64,000 nucleotides of DNA from Qipengyuania nanhaisediminis. GTDB taxonomy: Bacteria; Pseudomonadota; Alphaproteobacteria; Sphingomonadales; Sphingomonadaceae. Shown in pieces: positions 28,487 through 37,647 of this stretch. Numbering within the stretch: the stretch's first letter is position 1; each line of letters starts with the position of its first letter. The translations under genes and the position numbers were made by a program. Location: the NCBI RefSeq assembly GCF_900115585.1, contig NZ_FOWZ01000002.1, forward strand, positions 310,001-374,000. The letters run 5' to 3'. The notes beneath the pieces were generated by a model. That model did no database searches. It was not told where the DNA came from and was given only the letters and a program-made list of their open reading frames with translations.

Positions 28487-29703
28487 TAGCGGTCACACTC
28501 CCCGAACACGACGTCGATGGCGCCGAGGATGGCCGTGGCATCGGGCAGCATGTGGCCTTTGCTCATGAAATCCATTGCTTGCAGGTGGCTGAAGGCCGTC
28601 GGGCGGATCTTGCAGCGATAGGGTTTGTTCGAGCCGTCACTGACGAGGTAGACGCCGAATTCGCCCTTGGGGCTTTCGGTGGCGACGTAAACCTCACCCG
28701 CGGGCACGTGGAAGCCCTCGGTATATAGCTTGAAGTGGTGGATCAGCGCTTCCATCGACTGCTTCATCTCGGCGCGCTTGGGCGGCGAGACCTTGCGGTC
28801 GCTGCTGGCGATGGGGCCGGTCGGCATATCGCGCAGGCACTGCTTGATGATCTTCGCGCTCTCGTAAACTTCCTTCACGCGCACCACGAAGCGATCGTAG
28901 CAGTCCGAATTGGTGCCGACGGGAATGTCGAACTCCATCCGGTCATAAACGTCATAGGGCTGCGACTTGCGCAGATCCCACGGGATACCGGCAGCACGGA
29001 TCATCGGGCCGGAGAAGCCCCAGGCCAGCGCGTCTTCCTTGCTGACCACCGCGATATCGACGTTGCGCTGCTTGAAGATGCGGTTGTCGAGCACGAGGCT
29101 CATCGCATCGCCGAACAGTTCGGGCAGGCGCGTGTCGATCCATTCGCCGATGCCGACGAGCAGCTTTTCGGGCACGTCCTGGTGGACACCGCCCGGGCGC
29201 AGATAAGCGTGGTGCATGCGCGCGCCGCTCATGCGCTCGAAGAAGTTCATGCAATCTTCGCGCAGCTCGAAAACCCACAGGTTCGGCGTCATCGCGCCAA
29301 CGTCCATGACGTGCGCGCCAATGTTGAGCATGTGGTTGCAAATGCGGGTCAGCTCGGCGAACAGTACGCGGATGTACTGTGCCCGCTCGGGCACCTCGAC
29401 GTTCAGCAGCTTCTCGATCGCGAGGACGTAACTGTATTCCTGCGCCAGCGGCGAACAGTAGTCGAGCCGGTCGAAATACGGCAGCGCCTGCAGGTAGGTC
29501 TTGTGCTCGATCAGCTTTTCGGTGCCGCGGTGCAGCAGGCCGACGTGCGGATCGATGCGTTCGATGATCTCGCCGTCGAGCTCCATGACCATGCGCAGCA
29601 CGCCGTGGGCCGCAGGATGCTGGGGCCCGAAGTTGATCGTGTAGTTGGTGATCGTTTCGTCGCCGGTGGTCGGCGATTCTTCGAGTTGGAAACCGGTACT
29701 CAT
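28486..29703 (-). CDS. nuoD: NADH-quinone oxidoreductase subunit D
   Basis: NuoD is the 49-kDa-type subunit that forms the quinone headgroup site with NuoB. It is a separate protein here, not fused to NuoC as in E. coli. The 405-residue protein has the site histidine in [10 protein letters not shown] near residue 26, [17 protein letters not shown] near 52, and the C-terminal hydrogenase-like residues in [12 protein letters not shown] start at ATG 29703, which overlaps the lipoprotein stop in an ATGA. Confidence 0.96.
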   Translation of the reverse strand: MSTGFQLEESPTTGDETITNYTINFGPQHPAAHGVLRMVMELDGEIIERIDPHVGLLHRGTEKLIEHKTYLQALPYFDRLDYCSPLAQEYSYVLAIEKLLNVEVPERAQYIRVLFAELTRICNHMLNIGAHVMDVGAMTPNLWVFELREDCMNFFERMSGARMHHAYLRPGGVHQDVPEKLLVGIGEWIDTRLPELFGDAMSLVLDNRIFKQRNVDIAVVSKEDALAWGFSGPMIRAAGIPWDLRKSQPYDVYDRMEFDIPVGTNSDCYDRFVVRVKEVYESAKIIKQCLRDMPTGPIASSDRKVSPPKRAEMKQSMEALIHHFKLYTEGFHVPAGEVYVATESPKGEFGVYLVSDGSNKPYRCKIRPTAFSHLQAMDFMSKGHMLPDATAILGAIDVVFGECDR

Positions 29704-30230
29704 GCGCAAATCCACTTGCCGGAGTAGGTGGCGGTGCTGCCGTCGGCAGCGCTAACGGTGAGGTTGGCGGGACGCGAAGCCGCATCGCCTGCCTGCGGTG
29801 CGACCTGGACGGTCACGCCCTCACCCGAAAATGTGGCTCCTGCCTTGAGCAAGTCGAGGCCGCCGGGGCCCGTGTCGAGCAGCGTCAGACCGCCTCCAAC
29901 ACGGATCACGGCCTTGCCCGGCAAGGTCGGTTCCTTAAGCGCGCTCGCCATGACGAGTTCGCGATTGCCGTCCATGAAGGTGCAGCCGCCATCGCGCGGC
30001 CCCATGTCGACATTGGCAATATCGCGAAGCTGCTCGAGCTGCGTGACATTTGCATCCGCCGGAGGGGCTTCCGCAGCGACATTCGGCGCATCGGCATCGA
30101 CAGGCGCAGCAGCACCCTGCTCCCCGCCGTTGATACGGCTGGCGAAGTCATCCGCGCTTTCCTGAGGCGCGGGCTCGGAAGAGCACGCCGCGAGCGCGAG
30201 CGCAGTCAGAGGAAGGATAAGCGCGCGCAT
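29700..30230 (-). CDS. Putative lipoprotein embedded between nuoC and nuoD
   Basis: This 176-residue protein has a short signal peptide ending in the lipobox LAAC, with the acylated cysteine at residue 16. Serine follows the cysteine, which in E. coli rules would favour outer-membrane sorting. Residues 18-65 are low-complexity (Ala, Pro, Glu, Asp), then a compact domain contains cysteines in GGCTFMDG and a C-terminal WICA that may form a disulfide. Its start overlaps nuoC by one base and its stop overlaps nuoD by four, so it is made together with complex I. A periplasmic lipoprotein is not a known complex I subunit; the function is unknown. Confidence 0.85.
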   Translation of the reverse strand: MRALILPLTALALAACSSEPAPQESADDFASRINGGEQGAAAPVDADAPNVAAEAPPADANVTQLEQLRDIANVDMGPRDGGCTFMDGNRELVMASALKEPTLPGKAVIRVGGGLTLLDTGPGGLDLLKAGATFSGEGVTVQVAPQAGDAASRPANLTVSAADGSTATYSGKWICA

Positions 30231-31078
30231 CAATCGGTGCCCTTCTTCGGCTTGGTGGCCTTCGCGGTATCGGTCGTCTTGCCGACCCGCTTCTTGCGCC
30301 CCGGCTGATCTTCCGTCGGCTCCGGCGGCGGAGCATCGGGTCCGCCGTCCTTTTCGGCCGGCGCATCGGCGCTGACTTTTTCAGCGGCCTTATCATCAGC
30401 CTTCTCGCCGGCACCCGTTTGCTTGGGGCTTTCGGTAGTCTTGGGATCGTCGATCGGCGGCATATCCGCCTTTTCGTCGCCCGGAAGGACGTAATCCGCG
30501 CCTTCCCACGGGCTCATGAAATCGAACTGACGCAGGTCCTGTGCCAGCTTCACGGGTTCGTAGACGACGCGCTTTTCGTCTTCGGAATACCGCAACTCGA
30601 CATAGCCGGTGAGCGGGAAATCCTTGCGGAAGGGGTGACCTTCGAAGCCGTAGTCGGTCAGGATGCGGCGCAAGTCGGTATTACCGTCGAACAGCACGCC
30701 GTACATGTCGAACACTTCGCGCTCGAGCCAGCCCGCATTTGGCCAGAGCGTCGTCACCGTCGGTACCGGCGTATCTTCCGATGCGCGGCACTTGACCATG
30801 ATGCGATTGTTGGTGGTGACCGAAAGCAGCATATAGACTACTTCGAACCGTTCATTACGGTTCGGGTAGTCGACACCGGCGATTTCCATCAGCTGCTGGT
30901 ACTCGAAATCGTCGCGCAGGGTGCGCAGCGCAGTTTCGATGCTGCCGCGCTGGACATGGAAAAGCAGCTCGCCATGCTCTTCGCGTGCCTCGACGAGATG
31001 ATCGCCAAGCGCATTCGAGATCGTGTTCTTGAGGCCGTCGATCTGGGTGAACCGGGGCGCGGAATGAAGCGTTGCCAT
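30230..31078 (-). CDS. nuoC: NADH-quinone oxidoreductase subunit C with long charged tail
   Basis: NuoC is the 30-kDa-type subunit of the complex I peripheral arm. Residues 1-200 carry the normal fold, with [15 protein letters not shown] near residue 120 and [18 protein letters not shown] near 145. From about residue 205 to 282 there is an extra tail rich in Lys, Ala, Asp and Pro, with no hydrophobic core and probably disordered. Bacterial NuoC proteins usually end soon after the conserved fold. The gene is separate from nuoD and its stop overlaps the lipoprotein start. Confidence 0.94.
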   Translation of the reverse strand: MATLHSAPRFTQIDGLKNTISNALGDHLVEAREEHGELLFHVQRGSIETALRTLRDDFEYQQLMEIAGVDYPNRNERFEVVYMLLSVTTNNRIMVKCRASEDTPVPTVTTLWPNAGWLEREVFDMYGVLFDGNTDLRRILTDYGFEGHPFRKDFPLTGYVELRYSEDEKRVVYEPVKLAQDLRQFDFMSPWEGADYVLPGDEKADMPPIDDPKTTESPKQTGAGEKADDKAAEKVSADAPAEKDGGPDAPPPEPTEDQPGRKKRVGKTTDTAKATKPKKGTD

Positions 31079-31088
31079 CTCTTCGCCC

Positions 31089-31667
31089 TTACCTCTCGAT
31101 CGTGCCGACGCGGCGGATCTTACGCTGCAGCTGCATCACGCCGTAAAGCAGTGCCTCTGCCGTCGGAGGGCAACCAGGCACGTAGATGTCGACCGGCACG
31201 ATGCGATCGCAGCCGCGAACGACGCTGTAGCTATAGTGATAGTAGCCGCCGCCATTGGCGCAGCTGCCCATCGAGATAACGTATTTCGGTTCCGACATCT
31301 GGTCGTAAACCTTGCGCAGCGCAGGAGCCATCTTGTTGCAGAGCGTGCCTGCGACGATCATCACGTCGGACTGACGGGGCGAAGCACGCGGAGCGACGCC
31401 GAAACGCTCCATATCGTAACGCGGCATGTTCACGTGGATCATCTCGACCGCGCAGCATGCGAGGCCGAAAGTCATCCACCACAGCGAACCCGTACGCGCC
31501 CACTGGAACAGGTCCTCGGTACTGGTGACGAGGAAACCCTTGTCGTTCACTTCCGTCTGAAGCGCGTTGAAATAGTCTTGGTCGGGCTGGCGCACGTCAC
31601 CCGGCTGGGCAGTCGGCTGCAGCAGGGCGTCGCGTCCGTGCGGGCTGGAGGTCATTTGCTGGCTCAT
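31089..31667 (-). CDS. nuoB: NADH-quinone oxidoreductase subunit B
   Basis: NuoB carries cluster N2, the last [4Fe-4S] cluster before quinone. The 192-residue protein has the adjacent cysteines in [10 protein letters not shown] near residue 59, GSCANGGG near 124 and VPGCPPTAE near 154, the full ligand set. It is one base from the nuoA stop and ten bases before nuoC. Confidence 0.97.
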   Translation of the reverse strand: MSQQMTSSPHGRDALLQPTAQPGDVRQPDQDYFNALQTEVNDKGFLVTSTEDLFQWARTGSLWWMTFGLACCAVEMIHVNMPRYDMERFGVAPRASPRQSDVMIVAGTLCNKMAPALRKVYDQMSEPKYVISMGSCANGGGYYHYSYSVVRGCDRIVPVDIYVPGCPPTAEALLYGVMQLQRKIRRVGTIER

Positions 31668-31668
31668 A

Positions 31669-32043
31669 TCAGTCCCAATCCAATGCGCCCATCTTCCATT
31701 CGTAGGCGAGACCGATCGCCAGAATGAGAAGGAAAATCACCATCGAAATCCAGCCCGTCCACCCGGTGATGTCGAGGCTGACAGCCCACGGGAAAAGGAA
31801 CGAGGCTTCGAGGTCGAACAGCAGGAACGAGATCGCGACAAGGTAGAAGCGAACGTCGAACTGGCTGCGGGCGTCGTCGAATGCGGGAAATCCGCACTCG
31901 TATTCGCTGAGCTTCTCCGCATCGGGCGCGTGCGCGCCGGTAAGGCGGGATACGCCCATCGGCAGGAACACGAAGGCAGTCGACAGGACGACTGCGATGA
32001 AGAGGAAGATCAGGATCGGTAGATATTGTTCGAGGTCGACCAC
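31669..32043 (-). CDS. nuoA: NADH-quinone oxidoreductase subunit A
   Basis: NuoA is a three-helix membrane subunit at the quinone chamber. The 124-residue protein has the conserved loop [12 protein letters not shown] near residue 44, whose cysteine is exposed in the deactive state of related complexes, and [19 protein letters not shown] in helix 2. It is the first gene of the nuo operon and starts with GTG at 32043. No convincing promoter can be picked by eye in the 202 bases upstream. Confidence 0.96.
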   Translation of the reverse strand: MVDLEQYLPILIFLFIAVVLSTAFVFLPMGVSRLTGAHAPDAEKLSEYECGFPAFDDARSQFDVRFYLVAISFLLFDLEASFLFPWAVSLDITGWTGWISMVIFLLILAIGLAYEWKMGALDWD

Positions 32044-32245
32044 GAATGATTCCTAAGCGGGGCTTGGTTCGGGCACGCCTCTAGGCCCCTCGCGTGACAG
32101 GTGCAAGGGTGCGAAAGGCGCAATTCCCGTAAGCATGGTTGCAACGGATGCACATAGCCCCTGTTACGGACAACTGTCCGGGCGCAGAGCTATCGTCCGG
32201 CGCACCGACGGCCGAAAGGGCCAACGGTCCGCCGGAACGCGCCCA
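32044..32245. other. Intergenic leader between aldehyde dehydrogenase and nuoA
   Basis: This 202-base gap must hold the nuo promoter and any terminator for the aldehyde dehydrogenase, both transcribed leftward. I see an imperfect hairpin around 32205-32230 (ACCG..GGCC pairing with GGCC..CGGT, no T-tract) and a near-palindrome CGGAC-AACT-GTCCG at 32167-32180 that could be an operator. Neither is assigned a function. Confidence 0.4.
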
Positions 32246-33676
32246 TCACTTCATCATCTTGTCGATCGCCTTGCGTGTGGCGTCGCCATATGGCGGCTTG
32301 AAACCGGCCAGCTTGGCAACGTCGATCTTCGGCTGGGTGTAGACGCTGCGAGCATGGCTGAATTCGCGGAAGCCCTCGATACCGTGATAGCTTCCCATTC
32401 CGGAAGGACCGACCCCGCCGAATGGCAGGTCGTCCATGGAAACGTGGAAAATCACGTCGTTGACGGTGACGCCGCCGCTGATCGTCTTCGTCAAGACCTT
32501 CGACTGCTCGTCGGAATCCTGCCCGAAATAATACAGACCCAGCGGACGGTCGTGCTCGTTCACATATTCGATCGCCTCGTCCATGTGGCGATAGGTCTTC
32601 ACCGGCAGGACCGGCCCGAAGATTTCCTCCTGCATCGCCTTCATGTCCTCGGTCACGTTCTTGAGGATCGTCAGCGGCATCTTGCGGCTGTTGGTGTTCG
32701 AAAAATCCTCGTTGCCCGGATTGACCTCGATGACCTCCGCACCCTTGTCGCGCGCGTCGGCAACCAGGCCCTGGAGGCGATCGAAATGGCGGTCGGTGAC
32801 GACGCTCGCATAGTCGTCGTTATCGAGCAGCGTGGGGTACATGTTGGCTGTGCCCTGCCAGACACCGTGGATCGCCTCGTCCTGCTTGCTTTCTGGAACG
32901 TAGAGGTAGTCGGGCGCGAGGCAGATCTGGCCCGCATTCATCATCTTGCCCATCGCGATGCGTTCGCCAGCTTTCGCGAAATCGGCGCTCTCGCCCATGA
33001 ACACGGGGCTTTTGCCACCCAGTTCGAGAGTAACCGGGACCAGGTTCTTGGAGGCCGCCTCCATCACCTTGCGGCCCGTTGCGGTAGAGCCGGTGAAGAC
33101 CAGGTGGTCGAACGGCAGTTCGGAGAACGCTCCGGCGATTTCCGGGCCGCCGGTGAAAACGGCGCATTCGTCTTCGGTGAAATATTCCTCGACCAGCTCC
33201 TTCATGAGCAGGCTGGTTTTCTCGGTGAATTCGCTGGGCTTGATCATCGCCCGGTTCCCGGCCGCGAAAATCTGCATCAGCGGACCGAACGTGAGGTTCA
33301 CGGGGAAATTCCACGGGCTGAGGATGCCGATCACGCCCTTGGGTTCATAGCGGACCTCCGCCTTTGCCCCCAGCAGGCCGAGCGGGAACTGCACGTGGCG
33401 CTTGTCCGCCTTGGCCCAGCCATCCATGCGTTTCAGGCAATATTTCCCGAAATTGATGGTGCCGACGATGTCGGTCATCATCGATTGCTGCGGAGAGCGG
33501 TTGCCGAAGTCTGCGCTCATGACCTTGCACAGGTCGTCAGCGTGATCTTTCAGGAGCTTGATCGAACGCTCGATACGATCCTTGCGCAACGCCATGGGCT
33601 CGGGCCGCATCTGGTGATGAGCCGCGCGTTGCTTGCGAAGGACCTCTTCCATCCGGTTCAGTCGCTCATCAGCCAT
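32246..33676 (-). CDS. Aldehyde dehydrogenase, coniferyl-aldehyde dehydrogenase type
   Basis: This NAD(P)-dependent aldehyde dehydrogenase oxidises an aldehyde to its acid. The 476-residue protein has the NAD-site and oxyanion asparagine in SPWNFPVNL near residue 110, the general-base glutamate in LELGGKSPV near 208, and the catalytic cysteine in NAGQICLAPDY near 241. The sequence, in particular the short N-terminus and QICLAPDY, is most like coniferyl-aldehyde and medium-chain aldehyde dehydrogenases; the true substrate is not decided. The ATG at 33676 follows GGGAGA. It is divergent from the thiolase gene, which may share the 89-base control region. Confidence 0.9.
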   Translation of the reverse strand: MADERLNRMEEVLRKQRAAHHQMRPEPMALRKDRIERSIKLLKDHADDLCKVMSADFGNRSPQQSMMTDIVGTINFGKYCLKRMDGWAKADKRHVQFPLGLLGAKAEVRYEPKGVIGILSPWNFPVNLTFGPLMQIFAAGNRAMIKPSEFTEKTSLLMKELVEEYFTEDECAVFTGGPEIAGAFSELPFDHLVFTGSTATGRKVMEAASKNLVPVTLELGGKSPVFMGESADFAKAGERIAMGKMMNAGQICLAPDYLYVPESKQDEAIHGVWQGTANMYPTLLDNDDYASVVTDRHFDRLQGLVADARDKGAEVIEVNPGNEDFSNTNSRKMPLTILKNVTEDMKAMQEEIFGPVLPVKTYRHMDEAIEYVNEHDRPLGLYYFGQDSDEQSKVLTKTISGGVTVNDVIFHVSMDDLPFGGVGPSGMGSYHGIEGFREFSHARSVYTQPKIDVAKLAGFKPPYGDATRKAIDKMMK

Positions 33677-33765
33677 GATATTCTCCCTTGGTCTGTGTTG
33701 CGCCGCAGCGACGCCTATCCTATCTCGGCGGCAAGATATTCCAGAACCAGAGGACCAGCACAAGC

Positions 33766-34962
33766 ATGACCCAGTTCAGCGCAAACGATCCCGTCGTAAT
33801 TCTTTCCTACGCCCGCACCCCCATGGGCGGCATGCAAGGCGCCCTTGCCGACGTATCCGCTACCGATCTCGGCGCGACGGCAGTCAAGGCCGCGGTAGAG
33901 CGTTCGGGCGTCGCAGCCGACAAGTTCGACCGGACCTACATGGGCTGCGTCCTTCCCGCAGGTCTCGGCCAGGCCCCTGCCCGCCAGGCCTCGATCAAGG
34001 CGGGATTGCCGAAATCCGTACAGGCAACCACGGTCAACAAGGTTTGCGGCAGCGGCATGCAGACCGTCATCATGGGCGCCGAAGCCCTCGCCAGCGGCAC
34101 GGTCGACTATGTCGTGGCCGGCGGCATGGAGAGCATGACCAATGCGCCTTACCTCCTCAAGAAGCACCGCTCCGGCGCGCGCCTCGGCCATGACACGACC
34201 TACGACCACATGTTCCTCGACGGGCTCGAAGATGCCTATGAGGAAGGCCGCGCGATGGGCACTTTCGCACAGGATACAGCCAACGACTACCAGCTGACGC
34301 GCGAGCAGATGGACGAATATTCCATCGAATCGCTCCGCCGCGCGAATGCAGCCATCGACAGCGGCGCCTTTGCCGACGAAGTGGTCCCCGTCACCTTCTC
34401 GACCCGCAAGGGCGACGTGACGGTCGAACACGACGAGCAGCCCGGCAAGGGCCGCCCCGATAAGATCCCGCAGCTGCGCCCTGCCTTCGCCAAGGATGGC
34501 ACGATCACCGCCGCGACGTCCTCTTCCATCTCCGACGGCGCAGCTGCCGTGGTCCTGACCCGCGAGAGCGTGGCCTCGGCAAACGGCCAGGCTCCGATCG
34601 CCAAGATCGTCGCGATGGCCGCCCATGCGCAAGAGCCTTCCGAATTCACGGTCGCTCCGGTCGGCGCGATCAACAAGGTCCTCGAAAAGGCCGGCTGGTC
34701 GGCCGACGATGTCGACCTGTGGGAAGTGAACGAAGCGTTTGCCTGCGTCGCGATGTTCGCGATGCGCGACATCGGCATCCCGCACGACAAGATCAACGTC
34801 AATGGCGGCGGCACGGCACTCGGCCACCCCATCGGTGCAAGCGGCACCCGCATCATCGTCACCCTGCTCAATGCGCTCAAGCAGCAGGGCAAGAAGCGCG
34901 GCGTCGCATCGCTGTGCATCGGCGGCGGTGAAGCGACTGCCGTTGCAGTCGAACTGGCCTGA
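33766..34962 (+). CDS. Acetyl-CoA C-acetyltransferase (thiolase)
   Basis: Thiolases condense or cleave acyl-CoA; this 398-residue protein is of the biosynthetic acetoacetyl-CoA type (PhaA/AtoB-like). The nucleophilic cysteine is in NKVCGSGMQT near residue 91, the NEAFA motif near 324, the histidine in GGGTALGHPIGASG near 355, and the second cysteine in CIGGGEA near 385. No polyhydroxyalkanoate or mevalonate gene is adjacent, so the pathway is open. A small lipoprotein gene begins one base after its stop. Confidence 0.93.
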   Translation: MTQFSANDPVVILSYARTPMGGMQGALADVSATDLGATAVKAAVERSGVAADKFDRTYMGCVLPAGLGQAPARQASIKAGLPKSVQATTVNKVCGSGMQTVIMGAEALASGTVDYVVAGGMESMTNAPYLLKKHRSGARLGHDTTYDHMFLDGLEDAYEEGRAMGTFAQDTANDYQLTREQMDEYSIESLRRANAAIDSGAFADEVVPVTFSTRKGDVTVEHDEQPGKGRPDKIPQLRPAFAKDGTITAATSSSISDGAAAVVLTRESVASANGQAPIAKIVAMAAHAQEPSEFTVAPVGAINKVLEKAGWSADDVDLWEVNEAFACVAMFAMRDIGIPHDKINVNGGGTALGHPIGASGTRIIVTLLNALKQQGKKRGVASLCIGGGEATAVAVELA

Positions 34963-34963
34963 A

Positions 34964-35344
34964 GTGACTTACGATAGCGAACGGGACGGCAGGAGGGGCC
35001 GACGCGCCTCCTGCCTTCCGATCGCTGCCGTGCTCCTGCTTGCAGCCTGCAATCAGGATCAGTCCGAACCCAAGCCAGCGCAGCAAGCTCCCTCTCCCGA
35101 GGAAATCGCCGGGACTTACGAGGCGACGTTGGCGGATGGCTCCACCATCCGACACACCCTGAATGCCGACGGGACCTATCTCGACACGGATGCGGATGGG
35201 AACCCGGTCGAAAACGGCAACTGGCGGCTGGAAGGAACGCAGCTTTGCTACGATCCCGAAGGCAGCGAACCCGAAGCCTGCTACGACCAGGGCGCAAATG
35301 CCTCGGTGAAACGGATCGAAGCCGACGCACCGACCCCCGAGTGA
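34964..35344 (+). CDS. Small putative lipoprotein downstream of thiolase
   Basis: This 126-residue protein begins with GTG one base after the thiolase stop, so it is probably translated by reinitiation. A basic N-terminus (ERDGRRGRR) is followed by a hydrophobic stretch and the lipobox LAAC, giving a lipid-anchored cysteine near residue 31. The mature part is acidic, with the segment GTYEATLADGSTIRHTLN resembling small beta-sheet domains that compare a signal against an added term; two later cysteines (LCYDPEG, ACYDQG) may pair. Function unknown. Confidence 0.75.
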   Translation: MTYDSERDGRRGRRASCLPIAAVLLLAACNQDQSEPKPAQQAPSPEEIAGTYEATLADGSTIRHTLNADGTYLDTDADGNPVENGNWRLEGTQLCYDPEGSEPEACYDQGANASVKRIEADAPTPE

Positions 35345-35848
35345 TCAGGGCTCGCCCGCACCCCAGAGGCGGGCTTGCTCGATATATCCCGCCCGGTTCC
35401 CCACGGCGAATTCGCACCAGCCCTCGTCGCAATCGCCAAGCGTACCGACGACACCGGGCTCCACGCGCCATTTGACCGAACCTCCGGCCTCCGGATCTGC
35501 GAGAATGGCCCCCTCACCTTCGCCGACAACGATGGCTGCGCGATCGGGTGTCAGCAAACGCGAGACGACCCATCCGCGAGATCCGTCCGGATCTTCGATC
35601 AGGCGCCATCCTTCCATGATGCGCAGGACCTTCACTGGAAGTCCCTTGCGCCGGTAGACCCACGCGATCTTGTAGTCCGCACTCGGCCCCACTCTCATAT
35701 TGAGTTCGGTGGCCCGAATGCTTGCCCAGTACGGCACTTCGCGATCCTGCGCAGAGGCAGGCGACGCGAATGCGAGCATGGAGACAAGCAGGAGGAGAAG
35801 CGGCACTCGCGACATGGCGATAGCTGTAGAATGGCGAGGGTTTCGCAT
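35345..35848 (-). CDS. Secreted SH3-domain protein
   Basis: This 167-residue protein has a signal peptide ending in ASAQ (cleavage near residue 34) and two bacterial SH3-like repeats: ELNMRVGPSADYKIAWVYRRKG with WRLIEDPDG and GWVVSRLL, then a second with VEPGVVGTLGDC and WCEFAVGNRAGYI. Bacterial SH3 domains usually bind peptidoglycan or peptides in the periplasm. The start could instead be the ATG at 35815, which leaves a shorter signal peptide. Its stop abuts the stop of the convergent lipoprotein gene with no base between. Confidence 0.85.
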   Translation of the reverse strand: MRNPRHSTAIAMSRVPLLLLLVSMLAFASPASAQDREVPYWASIRATELNMRVGPSADYKIAWVYRRKGLPVKVLRIMEGWRLIEDPDGSRGWVVSRLLTPDRAAIVVGEGEGAILADPEAGGSVKWRVEPGVVGTLGDCDEGWCEFAVGNRAGYIEQARLWGAGEP

Positions 35849-35898
35849 CAAGCATCGCTTGACCGTTTCCCGCACGTAAGCGTAGCGATGTGAACAAC

Positions 35899-36921
35899 AT
35901 GAGCGAGCACGACACTTCATTCGACCGACCCGAAAAGCGCCTCGACAGGACGCCGCGCGTAACCGTTACGCGCCACCTCGCCAAGGCGGTGGAACAGCGC
36001 ATGTCCGAACTGTTCGATGCGCGGCTCAACACGGATGATCACCCGATGGACCGCGATGCGCTCGTCGCCGCAATGCAGGACTGCGACGTGCTGGTTCCCA
36101 CGGTCACCGACCGGATCGATGCGGAGATGATCGACGCTGCGGGTAGCGACCTCGGCCTCATCGCGAATTTCGGCGCCGGGACCGAGCATATCGATCTCAA
36201 GGCGGCGGCGAAAAAAGGCATCATCGTCACCAATACGCCCGGCGTATTCACCGACGATACCGCCGACCTGACCATGGCCGGGATTATCGGCGTTCCGCGG
36301 CGTATCCGCGAGGGTGTCGAGCTTATCCGGAGCGGAAAGTGGACCGGATGGGCACCCACTGCCATGCTCGGCCGCAAGCTGGGCGGAAAGACCCTCGGCA
36401 TCGTCGGAATGGGACGGATCGGGCAGGCCGTTGCGCACCGCGCACGCGCTTTCGGGCTGGAGGTGATCTATCACAACCGCAAGCGCCTCCCCGAGGCGAT
36501 CGAGCGGATGTTCGGCGCTCGCTACGTCGAAACCCTCGACGAGCTTGTGGCCGAAGCGGATATCCTCACCCTGCACTGCCCCGCCGATGCGGAAAACCGG
36601 CACATGATCGACGCCCGCCGGCTCGGCCTGATGAAAGAGGGTGCGAGCCTCATCAACACCGCGCGCGGCGACCTCGTCGACTACGAGGCGCTGATAGCCG
36701 CGTTGGAGAGCGGCCAGCTCGCCGGCGCAGGCCTCGACGTCTATCCGGACGAACCCAATGTGGATCAGCGGCTGATCCGGCACCCCAATGTCATGACCTT
36801 GCCCCACATCGGCAGCGCCACCCGCGAAGGCCGCGAGGAATCGGGCATCAAGGTGATCGCCAATATCCGCATGTGGGCCGACGGCCATCGGCCGCCCGAC
36901 CAAGTGCTGAGCGGTTTCTGA
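35899..36921 (+). CDS. D-2-hydroxyacid dehydrogenase (glyoxylate/hydroxypyruvate reductase type)
   Basis: The 340-residue enzyme reduces a 2-keto acid to a D-2-hydroxy acid using NAD(P)H. It shows the NAD-binding GIVGMGRIGQAVA near residue 155, the catalytic arginine in NTARGDLVD near 245, a glutamate in YPDEPNV near 272, and the histidine in LPHIGSATREGRE near 291. The motif set is that of glyoxylate reductase/D-glycerate dehydrogenase (GyaR-like). Start is either ATG 35899 or the GTG at 35890; neither has a clear ribosome site. The upstream SH3 gene is divergent. Confidence 0.9.
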   Translation: MSEHDTSFDRPEKRLDRTPRVTVTRHLAKAVEQRMSELFDARLNTDDHPMDRDALVAAMQDCDVLVPTVTDRIDAEMIDAAGSDLGLIANFGAGTEHIDLKAAAKKGIIVTNTPGVFTDDTADLTMAGIIGVPRRIREGVELIRSGKWTGWAPTAMLGRKLGGKTLGIVGMGRIGQAVAHRARAFGLEVIYHNRKRLPEAIERMFGARYVETLDELVAEADILTLHCPADAENRHMIDARRLGLMKEGASLINTARGDLVDYEALIAALESGQLAGAGLDVYPDEPNVDQRLIRHPNVMTLPHIGSATREGREESGIKVIANIRMWADGHRPPDQVLSGF

Positions 36922-36935
36922 CGCCGAAGGTGACA

Positions 36936-36956
36936 AAGGCGACAGTGTGTCGCCTT
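36936..36956. repeat. Perfect inverted repeat after the hydroxyacid dehydrogenase
   Basis: AAGGCGACA at 36936-36944 and TGTCGCCTT at 36948-36956 form a perfect 9-bp stem with a GTG loop, 14 bases after the dehydrogenase stop. There is no T-run after it on either strand, so it may be a factor-assisted terminator, an RNA-stabilising hairpin or a protein site. The rest of the gap to 37209 holds nothing that I can assign; GCGAAGGTGACA recurs at about 37009. Confidence 0.55.
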
Positions 36957-37209
36957 CAAATTCGCCTAGTAACTCGATGATAATACGAGCATTTTCTTTC
37001 CTCTCGCGAAGGTGACACATTGCCATGTCGAATCTCGGCGAGTTGCACAGCTCCGAAGTGGCAACCGCGAGTGGAAGTGGTTTCGAGAATTTGCGGGAAT
37101 GCATCTGGGCCTAGCGAGCATAATATGAGCGAGTAGGAAAACCTTGTTCCCCAATCGCAACCGATACCGGCTTTGCATTGTCGGCGAGTGGCTTTAAGCG
37201 CTCCGCCCC

Positions 37210-37638
37210 ATGGATGAATTTTCAAGCCGGATCGAAGCGCTCGAACACCAGTGGATGCGCGCCTGGGCCCAACGCGACCGCAATGTGATGAAGGCGCTCG
37301 CGTCGAAGGACTTCATCTTCCTGCTCGGATCGAACAGCCCCGCGATCCTCGACCGCGCAAGCTGGCTGGAGGCGGCGACCACGCGTTTTCGCTGCAACGG
37401 CTATCGTTTCGACGAAGTCTACGTCCGCCGCCATGGCAACATCGCGGTTTTCGCCACCCGCATGACGCTCGACGCGACCATGGGCGACCATGACTGGTCG
37501 GGCGAAACCTGGCTCATGGACCTGTGGCAAAAGGGCAAGGTGCGCCGCAAATGGCGGATCGTCGAACGCACGATCTCGCGGCCCGACGTGGATGCCAAGA
37601 TGCCCGACGCCATCAGGTCGATGCAGCTCTGGCGCTAG
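37210..37638 (+). CDS. DUF4440 / SnoaL-like protein
   Basis: This 142-residue protein has the cystatin/NTF2-like fold of the DUF4440 family: an N-terminal helix EALEHQWMRAWAQRD, then LASKDFIFLLGS, a tryptophan-rich strand WLMDLWQKGKVRRKWRIVERT and a short tail. Such proteins are often small-molecule-binding or hydrolase-like domains, but most are uncharacterised. It stands alone, convergent with the nitronate-monooxygenase-like gene. Confidence 0.8.
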   Translation: MDEFSSRIEALEHQWMRAWAQRDRNVMKALASKDFIFLLGSNSPAILDRASWLEAATTRFRCNGYRFDEVYVRRHGNIAVFATRMTLDATMGDHDWSGETWLMDLWQKGKVRRKWRIVERTISRPDVDAKMPDAIRSMQLWR

Positions 37639-37647
37639 GCCGGAACC

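Noticed and set aside
32167-32180. CGGAC-AACT-GTCCG near-palindrome as a regulator site for nuo
   Set aside because: It is a short single occurrence that I cannot link to a known regulator; left as an observation in the intergenic entry.
32135-33769. 544-residue plus-strand frame opposite the aldehyde dehydrogenase
   Set aside because: The minus strand has all aldehyde dehydrogenase motifs and a good ribosome site; the plus frame is an artefact of codon bias.
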